Assembly (NCBI RefSeq): GCF_008124875.1
Contig: NZ_VNIA01000006.1
Span: 19,069-83,068, forward strand
DNA: 64,000 bases
From: Tenacibaculum adriaticum
GTDB taxonomy: Bacteria; Bacteroidota; Bacteroidia; Flavobacteriales; Flavobacteriaceae
Reading direction: 5' to 3'
Every line of letters starts with the position of its first letter. Position 1 is the first letter of the stretch. The position numbers and the translations under genes were made by a program. A model generated the notes under the pieces. It had not been told where the DNA came from. It ran no database searches and saw only the letters and a program-made list of their open reading frames with translations. Shown here piece by piece: positions 17,975-26,588 of the stretch.

Positions 17975-18625
17975 TTATTTTTTATTGTATTCATCAACCA
18001 CCGATTTTCTTCCAATGGTTTTAGTAATAATATCTTTTTCTAAATTCCAACCACGAGCAGGAGAGTATTCGCGTCCGTAATAAATAATCTGTAAATGTAA
18101 TTTGTTCCAAAGCTCTTTAGGAAATAGACGTTTAGCGTCTTTTTCTGTTTGAACTACGTTCTTCCCGTTTGTTAAATTCCATCGATACATTAATCTGTGA
18201 ATATGAGTATCTACAGGAAATGCAGGGATATTAAAAGCTTGTGCCATAACAACGCTAGCTGTTTTATGACCAACAGCTGGTAATTCTTCTAAGGCATCAA
18301 AATCGATAGGAACCTTTCCGTCGTGTTTTTCAATTAGAATTTTTGATAAGCCGTAAATTCCTTTTGATTTCATAGGGGATAAACCTACTGGTTTTATAAT
18401 ATCTCTTATTTCTTCTACGCTAAGCTTAACCATATCGTACGGATTGTCTGCTTTTTCAAAAAGTAGCGGAGTAATTGTATTTACGCGAGCGTCTGTACTT
18501 TGGGCAGACATTAATACTGCAATTAATAGAGTGTATGGATCTTTATGATCTAACGGAATGGGTGTTTCGGGATATAAGTTTTCGAGAGTATCAATTACAA
18601 ACTGAACTTTTTCGGCTTTGGTCAT
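17975..18625 (-). CDS. nth: Endonuclease III-like DNA glycosylase without an iron-sulfur cluster
   Basis: 216 residues. The helix-hairpin-helix motif LPAVGHKTA contains the catalytic lysine K121, and the catalytic aspartate D139 lies in PVDTHIHRL, as in Nth. The family normally ends with four cysteines that hold a [4Fe-4S] cluster; here the equivalent region reads YYGREYSPARGWNLEKD and the whole protein has no cysteine at all. It should still excise oxidised pyrimidines and cut abasic sites, but without the cluster. Divergent from bcp with a 35-base gap. Confidence 0.93.
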   Translation of the reverse strand: MTKAEKVQFVIDTLENLYPETPIPLDHKDPYTLLIAVLMSAQSTDARVNTITPLLFEKADNPYDMVKLSVEEIRDIIKPVGLSPMKSKGIYGLSKILIEKHDGKVPIDFDALEELPAVGHKTASVVMAQAFNIPAFPVDTHIHRLMYRWNLTNGKNVVQTEKDAKRLFPKELWNKLHLQIIYYGREYSPARGWNLEKDIITKTIGRKSVVDEYNKK

Positions 18626-18660
18626 TTTTGAGTATTTTTACATGAACAAAAGTAAGAAAT

Positions 18661-19113
18661 ATGACTACATTAAAAGTGGGTGATAAAGCACCAAATTTTG
18701 AAGCAAAGGATGAAAAAGGAAATGTTGTTAAACTTTCTGATTACAAAGGGAAAAAGCTGGTGTTATTCTTTTATCCAAAAGCAAGTACACCAGGTTGTAC
18801 AAATGAAGCCTGTGATTTAAGAGATAATTACCAGACTTTTTTAGCAAAAGGGTATGATGTGTTGGGAGTGAGTGCTGATAGTGCAAAACGTCAACAAAAC
18901 TTCATTAATAAAAATGAATTACCTTTTCCTTTATTGGCGGATGAAGATAAAGTTGTGATTGAAGCTTTTGGTGTTTGGGGGTCAAAGAAATTTATGGGAA
19001 GAGAATATGATGGAATTCATCGTACAACTTTTGTTATAGATGAGAAAGGAGTTATTGAAGATGTGATTTTAAAAGTAAAAACCAAAGCGCATACAGAGCA
19101 AATTTTGAAATAA
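18661..19113 (+). CDS. bcp: Thioredoxin-dependent peroxiredoxin Bcp (PrxQ type)
   Basis: 150 residues. The peroxidatic cysteine C46 lies in STPGCTNEACDL with the resolving C51 five residues later, the PrxQ/Bcp pattern. FFYPKASTPGC and HRTTFVIDEKG are family marks. The enzyme reduces hydrogen peroxide and organic hydroperoxides using thioredoxin or, in bacillithiol producers, possibly bacilliredoxin. A second peroxidase, Tpx, is encoded at 59962. Confidence 0.95.
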   Translation: MTTLKVGDKAPNFEAKDEKGNVVKLSDYKGKKLVLFFYPKASTPGCTNEACDLRDNYQTFLAKGYDVLGVSADSAKRQQNFINKNELPFPLLADEDKVVIEAFGVWGSKKFMGREYDGIHRTTFVIDEKGVIEDVILKVKTKAHTEQILK

Positions 19114-19117
19114 ATAA

Positions 19118-19145
19118 AAAACCGAACATTTTGTTCGGTTTTTTA
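19118..19145. terminator. Bidirectional terminator after bcp
   Basis: AAAACCGAACA pairs with TGTTCGGTTTT around TTT. Its right edge overlaps the stop of the convergent desaturase-family gene. Confidence 0.9.
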
Positions 19146-20060
19146 TTTATTTTGAGATTTTAATTCAGCTTGTAGCTCTTTGCTTGTTTTAGAGCTTCCA
19201 TCATGACTCCACCCTGGAGGCATAAATACATATTTTAATCTAGTTGAAAGAGGTAAATCTTTTTTGCGATCAAAAAAGTCTTTAAATATTTCTTTCCATT
19301 CGTGAAAAATTATATTAATAGGCCCTCTGTCTTCAATCTTAGATGTTAAGCCATATCTAATTTTTTCATACTCAGTTTCTTTTACTTCTGCTTGAAATGT
19401 TCCGAAAATCTTATCCCAAATAATTAATACCATTCCCATGTTTTTATCTAAATATTTGGTGTTAGAAGCATGATGAACTCTATGATGTGAAGGAGTTACA
19501 AAAAAGTACCCCCACCAACCTAAATCACTTTTAATAAAGTTTGTATGGCACAAGGTTCCGTAGATTTGATTAGCGGCATAGGCAAACATAATATGCAATG
19601 GTTCAACACCAAAAAAAGCTAAAGGCAAAAAGAACATATAACGAAATAAAGGCTGTAATACAGGAGATCTAAAACCAGTAGAAATGTTATAGTACTCAGA
19701 ATTATGATGTGTTACATGTACAGCCCAAAAGAAACGAGAATGATGATCCACATAATGGTGAATGTAGTAAAGGAAGTCTTGACCGATAAAAGCCAATAAC
19801 CAATACAGCCAAGCTTGGTTTCCTTCAAAATCAATAATTCGGTAATTGTAACATAATCCCATTATAAAAAAGGAAACTCCTTTCATTAAAAGGTCTAAAC
19901 CAAAGTTTGCTAATGCAAAATATACATTAGTTCCTGTGTCTTTAAAATCGTAATTTTTTGCTTTAGTACGATAACTAAAGTACATTTCAATTAATATGAT
20001 CGATAGAAAAAAAGGTGTACTCCATAAGTACAAAACGTCCTGATTAAATATTCCACTCAT
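19143..20060 (-). CDS. Sterol desaturase / fatty acid hydroxylase superfamily membrane enzyme
   Basis: 305 residues with several membrane segments and the histidine clusters of the diiron superfamily: HHYVDHHSRFFWAVHVTHH in the middle and THHRVHHASNTKYLDKN-like SHHRVHHASN later. These bind a di-iron centre that hydroxylates or desaturates lipids. The usual bacterial substrates are fatty acids or carotenoid-like lipids. A distant paralogue lies at 47368. It precedes a lipid-type esterase gene on the same strand, which fits lipid modification, but no substrate can be named. Confidence 0.9.
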   Translation of the reverse strand: MSGIFNQDVLYLWSTPFFLSIILIEMYFSYRTKAKNYDFKDTGTNVYFALANFGLDLLMKGVSFFIMGLCYNYRIIDFEGNQAWLYWLLAFIGQDFLYYIHHYVDHHSRFFWAVHVTHHNSEYYNISTGFRSPVLQPLFRYMFFLPLAFFGVEPLHIMFAYAANQIYGTLCHTNFIKSDLGWWGYFFVTPSHHRVHHASNTKYLDKNMGMVLIIWDKIFGTFQAEVKETEYEKIRYGLTSKIEDRGPINIIFHEWKEIFKDFFDRKKDLPLSTRLKYVFMPPGWSHDGSSKTSKELQAELKSQNK

Positions 20061-20099
20061 AAGACTCTCTCAAATTTAATACACAAAAATAAACTTTAT

Positions 20100-20735
20100 T
20101 TATAAACGTTTCTCAATCCAATCTTTAAAACTGTAAAAATTTTGAGGAGCTACTCCATGTCCAACAGGATATTCAGAATAGTCACTTTTTAAATCAAGCT
20201 TCTCTAAAAGAGGAACAGCTTTACGTGCCCAATCTACAGGTAATACTTGATCTACTGTACCATGAGAAATATAATAATCTGTTTTTATTTCTTTTGAAAT
20301 TTCTTTGGGAAGTAATTCTTCATTAATATAACCACTTAATGCAATAACATGTTGTACTTTGTTAGGGTACTGTAAGCTAGTTGCGTAGCTTAAGATTGCA
20401 CCTTGGCTAAATCCTAATAAAAAAGTTTTATCAGGGCTGGTGCTGTATTTATCTTTTATTTCATCAATAAAAGAAGCAATTTTTACAATAGATTGCTTTG
20501 CTTGCTCTAAATCTGAAAATTTTCCATTAATAGCATCAAAATTAATGGCATACCAAGCATAACCGCCGTAATCCATATTGTAAGGAGCACGCGTGCTAAT
20601 AATTAGAAATTCATCAGGCAATTCTTCAGCAAATGAGAATAAATCTTCTTCGTTACTTCCGTAACCGTGTAATAGAATTAGTAAAGGAGGATTTTTCACC
20701 GAAATTTTTGGGTCTCTTTTTATATAATGCAGCAT
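20100..20735 (-). CDS. Alpha/beta hydrolase, phospholipase/carboxylesterase type
   Basis: 211 residues: oxyanion-hole region LLHGYGSNEED, nucleophile elbow GFSQGA with S110, an aspartate in HGTVDQVLP and the histidine of YPVGHGVAP. This is the layout of the YpfH/acyl-protein-thioesterase-like carboxylesterases. No signal peptide, so cytoplasmic. Substrate unknown. It lies 39 bases upstream of the desaturase-family gene and 10 bases after the small Tic20-like gene, probably one leftward operon. Confidence 0.88.
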   Translation of the reverse strand: MLHYIKRDPKISVKNPPLLILLHGYGSNEEDLFSFAEELPDEFLIISTRAPYNMDYGGYAWYAINFDAINGKFSDLEQAKQSIVKIASFIDEIKDKYSTSPDKTFLLGFSQGAILSYATSLQYPNKVQHVIALSGYINEELLPKEISKEIKTDYYISHGTVDQVLPVDWARKAVPLLEKLDLKSDYSEYPVGHGVAPQNFYSFKDWIEKRL

Positions 20736-20745
20736 TAATTATAGT

Positions 20746-21072
20746 TTATAAGCTTCGAAAAAAATTTTGAAAATATTCACCAAAAAACGGAATTAAACGT
20801 TCTTTTTCGGTAATAGCACCAAATATACTCATTAACCAAAAGATAGCTAAAATTCCACCCAAAATCCATTTAATGAAACCTCCAAAGAAGTTGTAAATTA
20901 ACCATCCGTTTAAAAAAAGCAATAAATGCCACCCAATCATTTGACGAATATAAAAACTTGTAAAAGAGTTTTGTTTTTTAAGGTTTAAAAGCCAAGAAAT
21001 AAGTGTTCCGATAATCCAAAAATGACTTATGATGGCTAGTAGTTGTCCTTCTTTTGCAGTTTGATTTTCCAT
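20746..21072 (-). CDS. Small DUF4870/Tic20-like membrane protein
   Basis: 108 residues with three to four membrane segments (LLAIISHFWIIGTLISWLL, then MIGWHLLLFLNGWLIY, then WILGGILAIFWLMSIFGAI). The pattern of an N-terminal hydrophobic hairpin, a polar QNSFTSFYIRQ stretch and a glycine/tryptophan-rich end matches DUF4870 proteins that some databases call 'import component'. No function is established. Packed 3 bases from the pyrC-like gene upstream. Confidence 0.75.
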   Translation of the reverse strand: MENQTAKEGQLLAIISHFWIIGTLISWLLNLKKQNSFTSFYIRQMIGWHLLLFLNGWLIYNFFGGFIKWILGGILAIFWLMSIFGAITEKERLIPFFGEYFQNFFRSL

Positions 21073-21075
21073 AGT

Positions 21076-22335
21076 TTATAAATTTAAAACAAGTTGATTA
21101 TTATTAAATACTCCGTAAGCTTTTCCTTTTAGTTTTTTGTTTAAAAAGATACTGTTTTTTGAGATTGATAAAATATCGTTTGCAGAAAATATGTAATTAC
21201 CTTCAGGGTTAAAAAACGATAGATCTGCTTTTTGATCGATATTAATTGATGTTTTTTTTATATCAAATATTTTCTTCGGATTATCACTTAAACATTTGAT
21301 GATAGTTTCTAAATCTAATACTGAATTTAATGCACCGAAAGCGCTCTCAAGCCCAATGGTTCCGTTTTTGGCTACTGAAAATTCTACTTTTTTATGTTCT
21401 ATATCAATCGGATTATGATCTGAGGTAATAATATCAATCGTACCATCTTTTAAGCCTTTTAAAAGTGCTTTAGTATCTTTTTGAGTACGTAAAGGAGGTG
21501 TCACTTTTGTATTAGCTTCGAAATCATGTAATTCATCATCAGTTAATACTAAATTATGAATGGCAACACTACAAGAAACATTCAATCCTTTTTTCTTCGC
21601 ATCTTTTATGAGTTGCACAGATTTTTCTGTAGAAATAGTTGGAATGTGTAATTTTCCGCCGGTGTATTCTAATAAGAATAAATCGCGCGCTATTTGGAGT
21701 TCTTCTGCTAAAGCAGGAATTCCTTTTAAACCTAGTTTTGTAGAATTGATTCCTTCATTAGCAACACCTTCACCTGCTATTTTTTTATTTTTTGCAAAAC
21801 TGAAAACCAATCCGTTAAAATTCTGAGCATATAGCAACGCTATTTTTAACAGATTATCGTTTTCTACAGGTTTGTTGTAGTCTCCAAAAGCAATCGCTCC
21901 CGATTGTTGCATGTCGAACAATTCGGCCATTTCTTCACCTTTGCTTTGTTGTGTTAAGGTACCAATAGGAAAGAGATTAGTAGCAAAACCATTAGCTTTG
22001 TTTCTTAAAAACTCAACGGCAGATTTATTATCTACCACAGGATTTGTATTTGGATTTACAGCAACCGAAGTAAATCCACTTTTAGCAGCAACTTGTAATC
22101 CGTTTTGTATAGTTTCTCTTTCCTCATAACCAGGTTCACCAAAAGAAACACTTGTGTCAAACCATCCGCAAGAAACATGTAGATTATCGAGTTCTAGAAT
22201 GTTGTACTCTTTCTTTTTAGAAATGTTATCATCGATTTTTTTAATAATTCCGTCGACAATTAAAATATCTTTAGTTTGTTGGTGAAATGGACTTGAAGCG
22301 TCAATAATCGTAGCCGATTTTAAAAGCGTGATCAT
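21076..22335 (-). CDS. Dihydroorotase-like protein lacking the metal-binding HxH
   Basis: 419 residues from the ATG at 22335, which overlaps the TGA of the BatA-like gene (ATGA) and gives the family-like start MITLLKSATIID; a longer frame from 22413 is rejected. The amidohydrolase fold is clear (FGEPGYEERETI, SGFTSVAVNPNTNP, TSDHNPIDIEHK). However, the hallmark DxHxHxRxPG reads D60-T-S62-V-S64-F-G66, and the histidine of the usual HICHVST segment is T. It probably cannot bind zinc normally. It may be a structural partner of aspartate carbamoyltransferase, as known for inactive PyrC-like subunits, or have another role. Confidence 0.85.
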   Translation of the reverse strand: MITLLKSATIIDASSPFHQQTKDILIVDGIIKKIDDNISKKKEYNILELDNLHVSCGWFDTSVSFGEPGYEERETIQNGLQVAAKSGFTSVAVNPNTNPVVDNKSAVEFLRNKANGFATNLFPIGTLTQQSKGEEMAELFDMQQSGAIAFGDYNKPVENDNLLKIALLYAQNFNGLVFSFAKNKKIAGEGVANEGINSTKLGLKGIPALAEELQIARDLFLLEYTGGKLHIPTISTEKSVQLIKDAKKKGLNVSCSVAIHNLVLTDDELHDFEANTKVTPPLRTQKDTKALLKGLKDGTIDIITSDHNPIDIEHKKVEFSVAKNGTIGLESAFGALNSVLDLETIIKCLSDNPKKIFDIKKTSINIDQKADLSFFNPEGNYIFSANDILSISKNSIFLNKKLKGKAYGVFNNNQLVLNL

Positions 22336-24281
22336 ACTTTGAAGTATTTTAGAATCAAAATTTCTAATAGCAAAGATACAATGGCAAGTGATAAAAACAA
22401 CTTCCAAAGCCATCGAACTTTATTTTTTTTATTAATTTCTTGTAAGGTTTCTTTTACAGAAGATGAAATTTCGATATTTTTATTTTTATTTACTAGCAAT
22501 TTTATATCCAAATATTGTAGCGAACTTTCTTCTTTTGGGTAGTTAAAAGCGATTGTTTTTAAAGTGTCTTTTTGATGTAAAATATGATAAAAACCATTTT
22601 TAAAAGGTTGTTCTTTAGTGGTAAGTGTTATTTTATTCTGATTGTTTTGTTGCAATGGAATAAATGAAGTTTCGCTATTTTGAATAGATAAGATATCATC
22701 TTTTCCTAGTTGAGATTTAACCTCAATCGTGTTCAGTTCATCAACTGTGTAATACAGTTTAGAAAGTTGTAAACTTTGCTGACCAATATTATAAAAAACA
22801 GGAACAACTAGTGGAGAGTTCGTAAAATTGCTATTTAATTTGTTTAATGAAGAGGCTATCCAAAATAGTTTTGAGTTAGGTAGGTTAACTTGTTTGATAA
22901 ATTTTTCGTTGTTTTCAAAAGAAATTAAGTTACTAGAATTAGTAAACGAAGTAGGGTAGTAGCTTTGTGTTGTAGGATATTGAAAATTACTTACTTTTTT
23001 ATCAAATACATTTTTAAATAGCGGATGCTTAAAATTGATATTCGTAATTTTTAAAGTGTCTTTTTTCAACGGAAGAATTTTCCCTGCGGATACATTCTTG
23101 AGAAATAAATTATAAGAATTGATGTCTGATTTTGGATTTGGAATTACAACTAGTTGTCCTCCTTTTTTAGAAAAATCAGTCAAAGTTGAAATTAAACTTT
23201 GTGGGATTTTTTCGAGCTCATTTAAAATGATGAGTTGTTGTTGTTCAATAGAATTATAGTTGGTGTTTTGTAAATTAGAATTCGTGAAATTAAACTCGTC
23301 TTTTGTGTAGATTTTTGATAAAAAATCATTGGTGTTTCCAATCGCTAAAACATTTGTTTTTTCTTGTGAATTTAATGTAAAATAAAAGGAGTTGTCAAAA
23401 CTAAAAGTATCGCTATAAGTTATTTCTAGTTTTCCTAAAAAGACTGTGGTTTTTTGAATTGAAAAAGAAACTGTTTTATTGTTGTCTTTCTCGATAGAGA
23501 AGGTTTGTTTGCTGATTAATTTTTGATTATTAAAAATAGCTATCGGAATATTTTCTTTGCTGTCACCTTGATTTTTAATAACCACATTTACGTTAAAGTT
23601 AGAAGAGGTGTTTTCGTTTACAAAAACACTGTCTATAGAAAGGTTGTTTTTTTGTTCTGGTTGTAGTTGAATGAGTGATAATGAGTGATTTACATTTGTA
23701 AAGTCATTGTCGTAAGCATTCTGAAAATCAGATATTAAGATATTTTTACTTAAAGTCGTATTTAAAATTTTATTTTGATTGTAAATTTTTAGTAAAATTT
23801 CACTAAAAGGTGCTTTTACAGCTTCATTTTCTGTTTTTAAAAGAATGTTTTTTAATTCAGATGATGAAATATTTTGATGAAAACTCGTATTGCTTAATAA
23901 AGAGAAATTAGAATTATCAGAAATAGATTCTATTAATTCTTGCGAAGCTATTTGTAATAAATTTCCTTTTTCTCCTTTAGCATTTGTACTTAAAGAATTG
24001 TCTAAATAGATAAAAGTGTGTTGTTTTTCTTCTAAAGAATTGTTGCTTAAATAAGGCTGAGAAAAAGCTAAAATTATCGCAGAAAGTAATAGTAGTCTGG
24101 TAGCTAAAATTAACCATTTTTTTATGCGTGAACTCTTACGCGTTTCGAGAACTAATTTTTTTAAAAAAGCAACATTGGTAAACGGCACTTTTACAAACCG
24201 TTGTAGCTGAAATAAATGCACTAAAACTGGAATGATTAAAAGCGCGAAAAAATATAAAAATTCAGGGTGTTTAAATTGCAT
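22332..24281 (-). CDS. BatA-like (aerotolerance-type) membrane protein with VWA-like region
   Basis: 649 residues from the ATG at 24281, where the protein begins MQFKHPEFLYFFALL, the BatA N-terminal signature; 36 upstream in-frame residues are rejected. Two membrane segments lie near the start, then a VWA-like segment (FIYLDNSLSTNAKG, related to MIDAS DxSxS), then a long beta-rich exported part and one C-terminal membrane segment. Such proteins are found in Bacteroidota gene sets for envelope stress, but the role is unsettled. Overlaps the pyrC-like start by 4 bases. Confidence 0.82.
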   Translation of the reverse strand: MQFKHPEFLYFFALLIIPVLVHLFQLQRFVKVPFTNVAFLKKLVLETRKSSRIKKWLILATRLLLLSAIILAFSQPYLSNNSLEEKQHTFIYLDNSLSTNAKGEKGNLLQIASQELIESISDNSNFSLLSNTSFHQNISSSELKNILLKTENEAVKAPFSEILLKIYNQNKILNTTLSKNILISDFQNAYDNDFTNVNHSLSLIQLQPEQKNNLSIDSVFVNENTSSNFNVNVVIKNQGDSKENIPIAIFNNQKLISKQTFSIEKDNNKTVSFSIQKTTVFLGKLEITYSDTFSFDNSFYFTLNSQEKTNVLAIGNTNDFLSKIYTKDEFNFTNSNLQNTNYNSIEQQQLIILNELEKIPQSLISTLTDFSKKGGQLVVIPNPKSDINSYNLFLKNVSAGKILPLKKDTLKITNINFKHPLFKNVFDKKVSNFQYPTTQSYYPTSFTNSSNLISFENNEKFIKQVNLPNSKLFWIASSLNKLNSNFTNSPLVVPVFYNIGQQSLQLSKLYYTVDELNTIEVKSQLGKDDILSIQNSETSFIPLQQNNQNKITLTTKEQPFKNGFYHILHQKDTLKTIAFNYPKEESSLQYLDIKLLVNKNKNIEISSSVKETLQEINKKNKVRWLWKLFLSLAIVSLLLEILILKYFKV

Positions 24282-24338
24282 TTCTAAATTAAATAACGAG
24301 GATAAAAATAGAGAAATTAAATTTAGTATTTTTGAATT

Positions 24339-24995
24339 ATGACAAACGAATCTGATTGTAAAACTTCCGCGGTTGATTATCAAAAGCATTGGGATAATGC
24401 GTACATAAAAAACACAACAGAAAAGTTAGGTTGGTACGAAGAAAAATCTGAACAAATACTTTCTTTAATTCAAGAAATCAATTTATCAAAAGAAGCAACT
24501 ATTTTAAATGTTGGTGTTGGTTCTTCTAAGTTGATAGACGATTTAGTTATAGCTAATTTCTCTAACATTATTGCGAGCGATATTTCTTCCGAAGCATTAA
24601 CATCGTTGAAAAACCGTTTAGGTAAGAATTCCGATAAAATTCAGTTTATACAAGACGATTTAACTAAATCGAAAGATTTAAGTAAGCTGCTTAATATCGA
24701 TTTGTGGATTGATAGAGCAGTTTTACATTTCTTTTTAAAAGAAGAAGAGCAAAAAGCTTATTTTAATTTGTTAAAACAAGTTTTAAAACCCAACGGATTT
24801 GTAATTATAGCAGTTTTTGCTTTAAATGGAGCAGAAAAATGTTATGGTTTACAGTTGCAGCGATATAATACTAAGATGTTGCAAGCAAACTTGGGAAGTG
24901 AATTTAAATTAATTAAAGATTTTAACTACACCTTTGTAAATCCGTACGGAGGAGAGAGACCTTATGTCTATACATTATTTCAAAGAAGAGCGTAA
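24339..24995 (+). CDS. Class I SAM-dependent methyltransferase
   Basis: 218 residues. KHWDNAYIKN and TEKLGWYEEK at the start, motif I ILNVGVGSSKLIDDL, an acidic post-I (IIASDISSEAL), and WIDRAVLHFFLKEEEQKAYF, resembling TPMT/thiol methyltransferase-like 'methyltransferase 25' proteins. The substrate is unknown. It starts 57 bases from the divergent BatA-like gene and its stop is followed at once by bshC, so a joint transcript is likely, which hints at thiol chemistry but does not prove it. Confidence 0.87.
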   Translation: MTNESDCKTSAVDYQKHWDNAYIKNTTEKLGWYEEKSEQILSLIQEINLSKEATILNVGVGSSKLIDDLVIANFSNIIASDISSEALTSLKNRLGKNSDKIQFIQDDLTKSKDLSKLLNIDLWIDRAVLHFFLKEEEQKAYFNLLKQVLKPNGFVIIAVFALNGAEKCYGLQLQRYNTKMLQANLGSEFKLIKDFNYTFVNPYGGERPYVYTLFQRRA

Positions 24996-26588
24996 ATGAA
25001 GATTACCAATATACCATTTCAAAAAACGGGATATTTCTCTAAAACAATGTGCGATTATTTAGCGAAATCCGATACCATAAATCCGTTTTATCATAATTTT
25101 CCAGATTTAGAAGGTTTTAAAAATCAGATAGTATTAAAAGAAAAATCATTCTCAGATTCCAAAAGAAAAGTTTTGGTAGATGTATTACAAAAGCAATATG
25201 TAAGAGTAAATGCTTCTGATAAAACAGCGGAAAATATTCAATTTCTTTTACAAGAAAATACGTTTACCATTACGACTGGACATCAGTTGAATTTGTTTAC
25301 AGGTCCGTTGTATTTTCTATATAAAATTATATCCGCTATTAATTTAGCGGAAGAATTATCATTAAACTTTCCTGAAAAAAAAATTGTCCCTGTTTACTGG
25401 ATGGCTACAGAAGATCATGATTTTGAGGAAATTAATTTTTTCAATTTTAAAGGGAAAAAAGTTCAGTGGAACTCAAATCAAACAGGAGCGGTTGGACGAT
25501 TTTCAACCGAAGGTTTAGAAGTTGTTCTTAATGAATTGTCTAAGCATTTGGGAACTTCTAAAAATGCTGAATATTTAAAAAAACTATTTACCCAAGGATA
25601 TTTAGAACATAACAATTTGGCTGAGGCAACTCGTTATATCGCCAACGAATTGTTTGGTGAATATGGTTTGGTAATTATCGACGCCGACCATAGAGATTTA
25701 AAAAATGAGTTTTTACCTTATGCAAAAGAAGAGTTGTTACAGCAAACTTCTTTTAAAAAGGTTTCTAAAACAAATACTGAGTTTGAAAAGGAATACAAAG
25801 TACAAGTAAATCCGCGTGAGATTAATTTGTTTTACCTAACGGATACCATTCGAGAAAGAATTGTTTTAGAAGACGGAGTTTATAAAGTAAACAACACAGA
25901 CATTTCTTGGAGTAAGAGTGAGTTGCTTACACATCTTGATGAAGTGCCTGAGCGATTTTCGCCGAATGTAATTATGCGCCCTCTTTATGAAGAAGTAATT
26001 TTGCCAAATCTATGTTACATTGGTGGTGGTGGAGAATTGGCGTATTGGATGCAATTAAAGAGCTATTTTGAAGCTACTGAAGTTCTGTTTCCTATTTTAT
26101 TATTGAGGAATTCGGTACAAGTGGTGAGTGAAAAACAGCAACAAAAAATGGATAAGTTAAATGTTTCTACTGAAGAAATGTTTTTAAAACAGAACCGTTT
26201 AATCAAAAAGAAAGTTAAAGAGAGTTCAGAAATAGCGGTTGATTTTTCAAAACAAAAAGCATTTTTACAACAACAGTTTAACGATTTACGAGAAGTTGCA
26301 AAACAGACAGATGTTTCGTTTGTAGGAGCTGTAAATGCTCAAGAAAAAAAACAGTTGAAAGGGTTAGAAAATTTAGAAAAACGTTTAATGCGTGCTGAAA
26401 AACGTAAACATAAAGAGTTGGTTACTAGAATTTCTGAATTACAAAATGCAATTTTTCCAAATCAAAGTTTAGAAGAGCGTCAGCGAAACTTTTCAGAGTA
26501 TTACTTAGAATATGGCGAAAGCTTTATAAAAACGCTTAAAAACAATTTAAAACCGTTAGAATTAGAGTTTACGGTACTCACTTTATAA
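24996..26588 (+). CDS. bshC: Bacillithiol biosynthesis cysteine-adding enzyme BshC
   Basis: 530 residues, the normal length. N-terminal MKITNIPFQKTGYFS, then TGHQLNLFTGPLYFLYKIISAINLAEEL, VPVYWMATEDHDFEEI and IIDADHRDLKNEFLP are BshC marks, as is the C-terminal coiled-coil-like helix (about residues 370-480) with many lysines and glutamates. BshC adds cysteine to GlcN-malate as the last step of bacillithiol synthesis. The ATG follows the upstream methyltransferase stop with no gap, and the next gene starts within its stop codon. Confidence 0.95.
   Translation: MKITNIPFQKTGYFSKTMCDYLAKSDTINPFYHNFPDLEGFKNQIVLKEKSFSDSKRKVLVDVLQKQYVRVNASDKTAENIQFLLQENTFTITTGHQLNLFTGPLYFLYKIISAINLAEELSLNFPEKKIVPVYWMATEDHDFEEINFFNFKGKKVQWNSNQTGAVGRFSTEGLEVVLNELSKHLGTSKNAEYLKKLFTQGYLEHNNLAEATRYIANELFGEYGLVIIDADHRDLKNEFLPYAKEELLQQTSFKKVSKTNTEFEKEYKVQVNPREINLFYLTDTIRERIVLEDGVYKVNNTDISWSKSELLTHLDEVPERFSPNVIMRPLYEEVILPNLCYIGGGGELAYWMQLKSYFEATEVLFPILLLRNSVQVVSEKQQQKMDKLNVSTEEMFLKQNRLIKKKVKESSEIAVDFSKQKAFLQQQFNDLREVAKQTDVSFVGAVNAQEKKQLKGLENLEKRLMRAEKRKHKELVTRISELQNAIFPNQSLEERQRNFSEYYLEYGESFIKTLKNNLKPLELEFTVLTL

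Noticed and set aside
22336..22413. Longer start for the dihydroorotase-like protein
   Set aside because: It overlaps the BatA-like gene in another frame; the family start matches the ATG at 22335.
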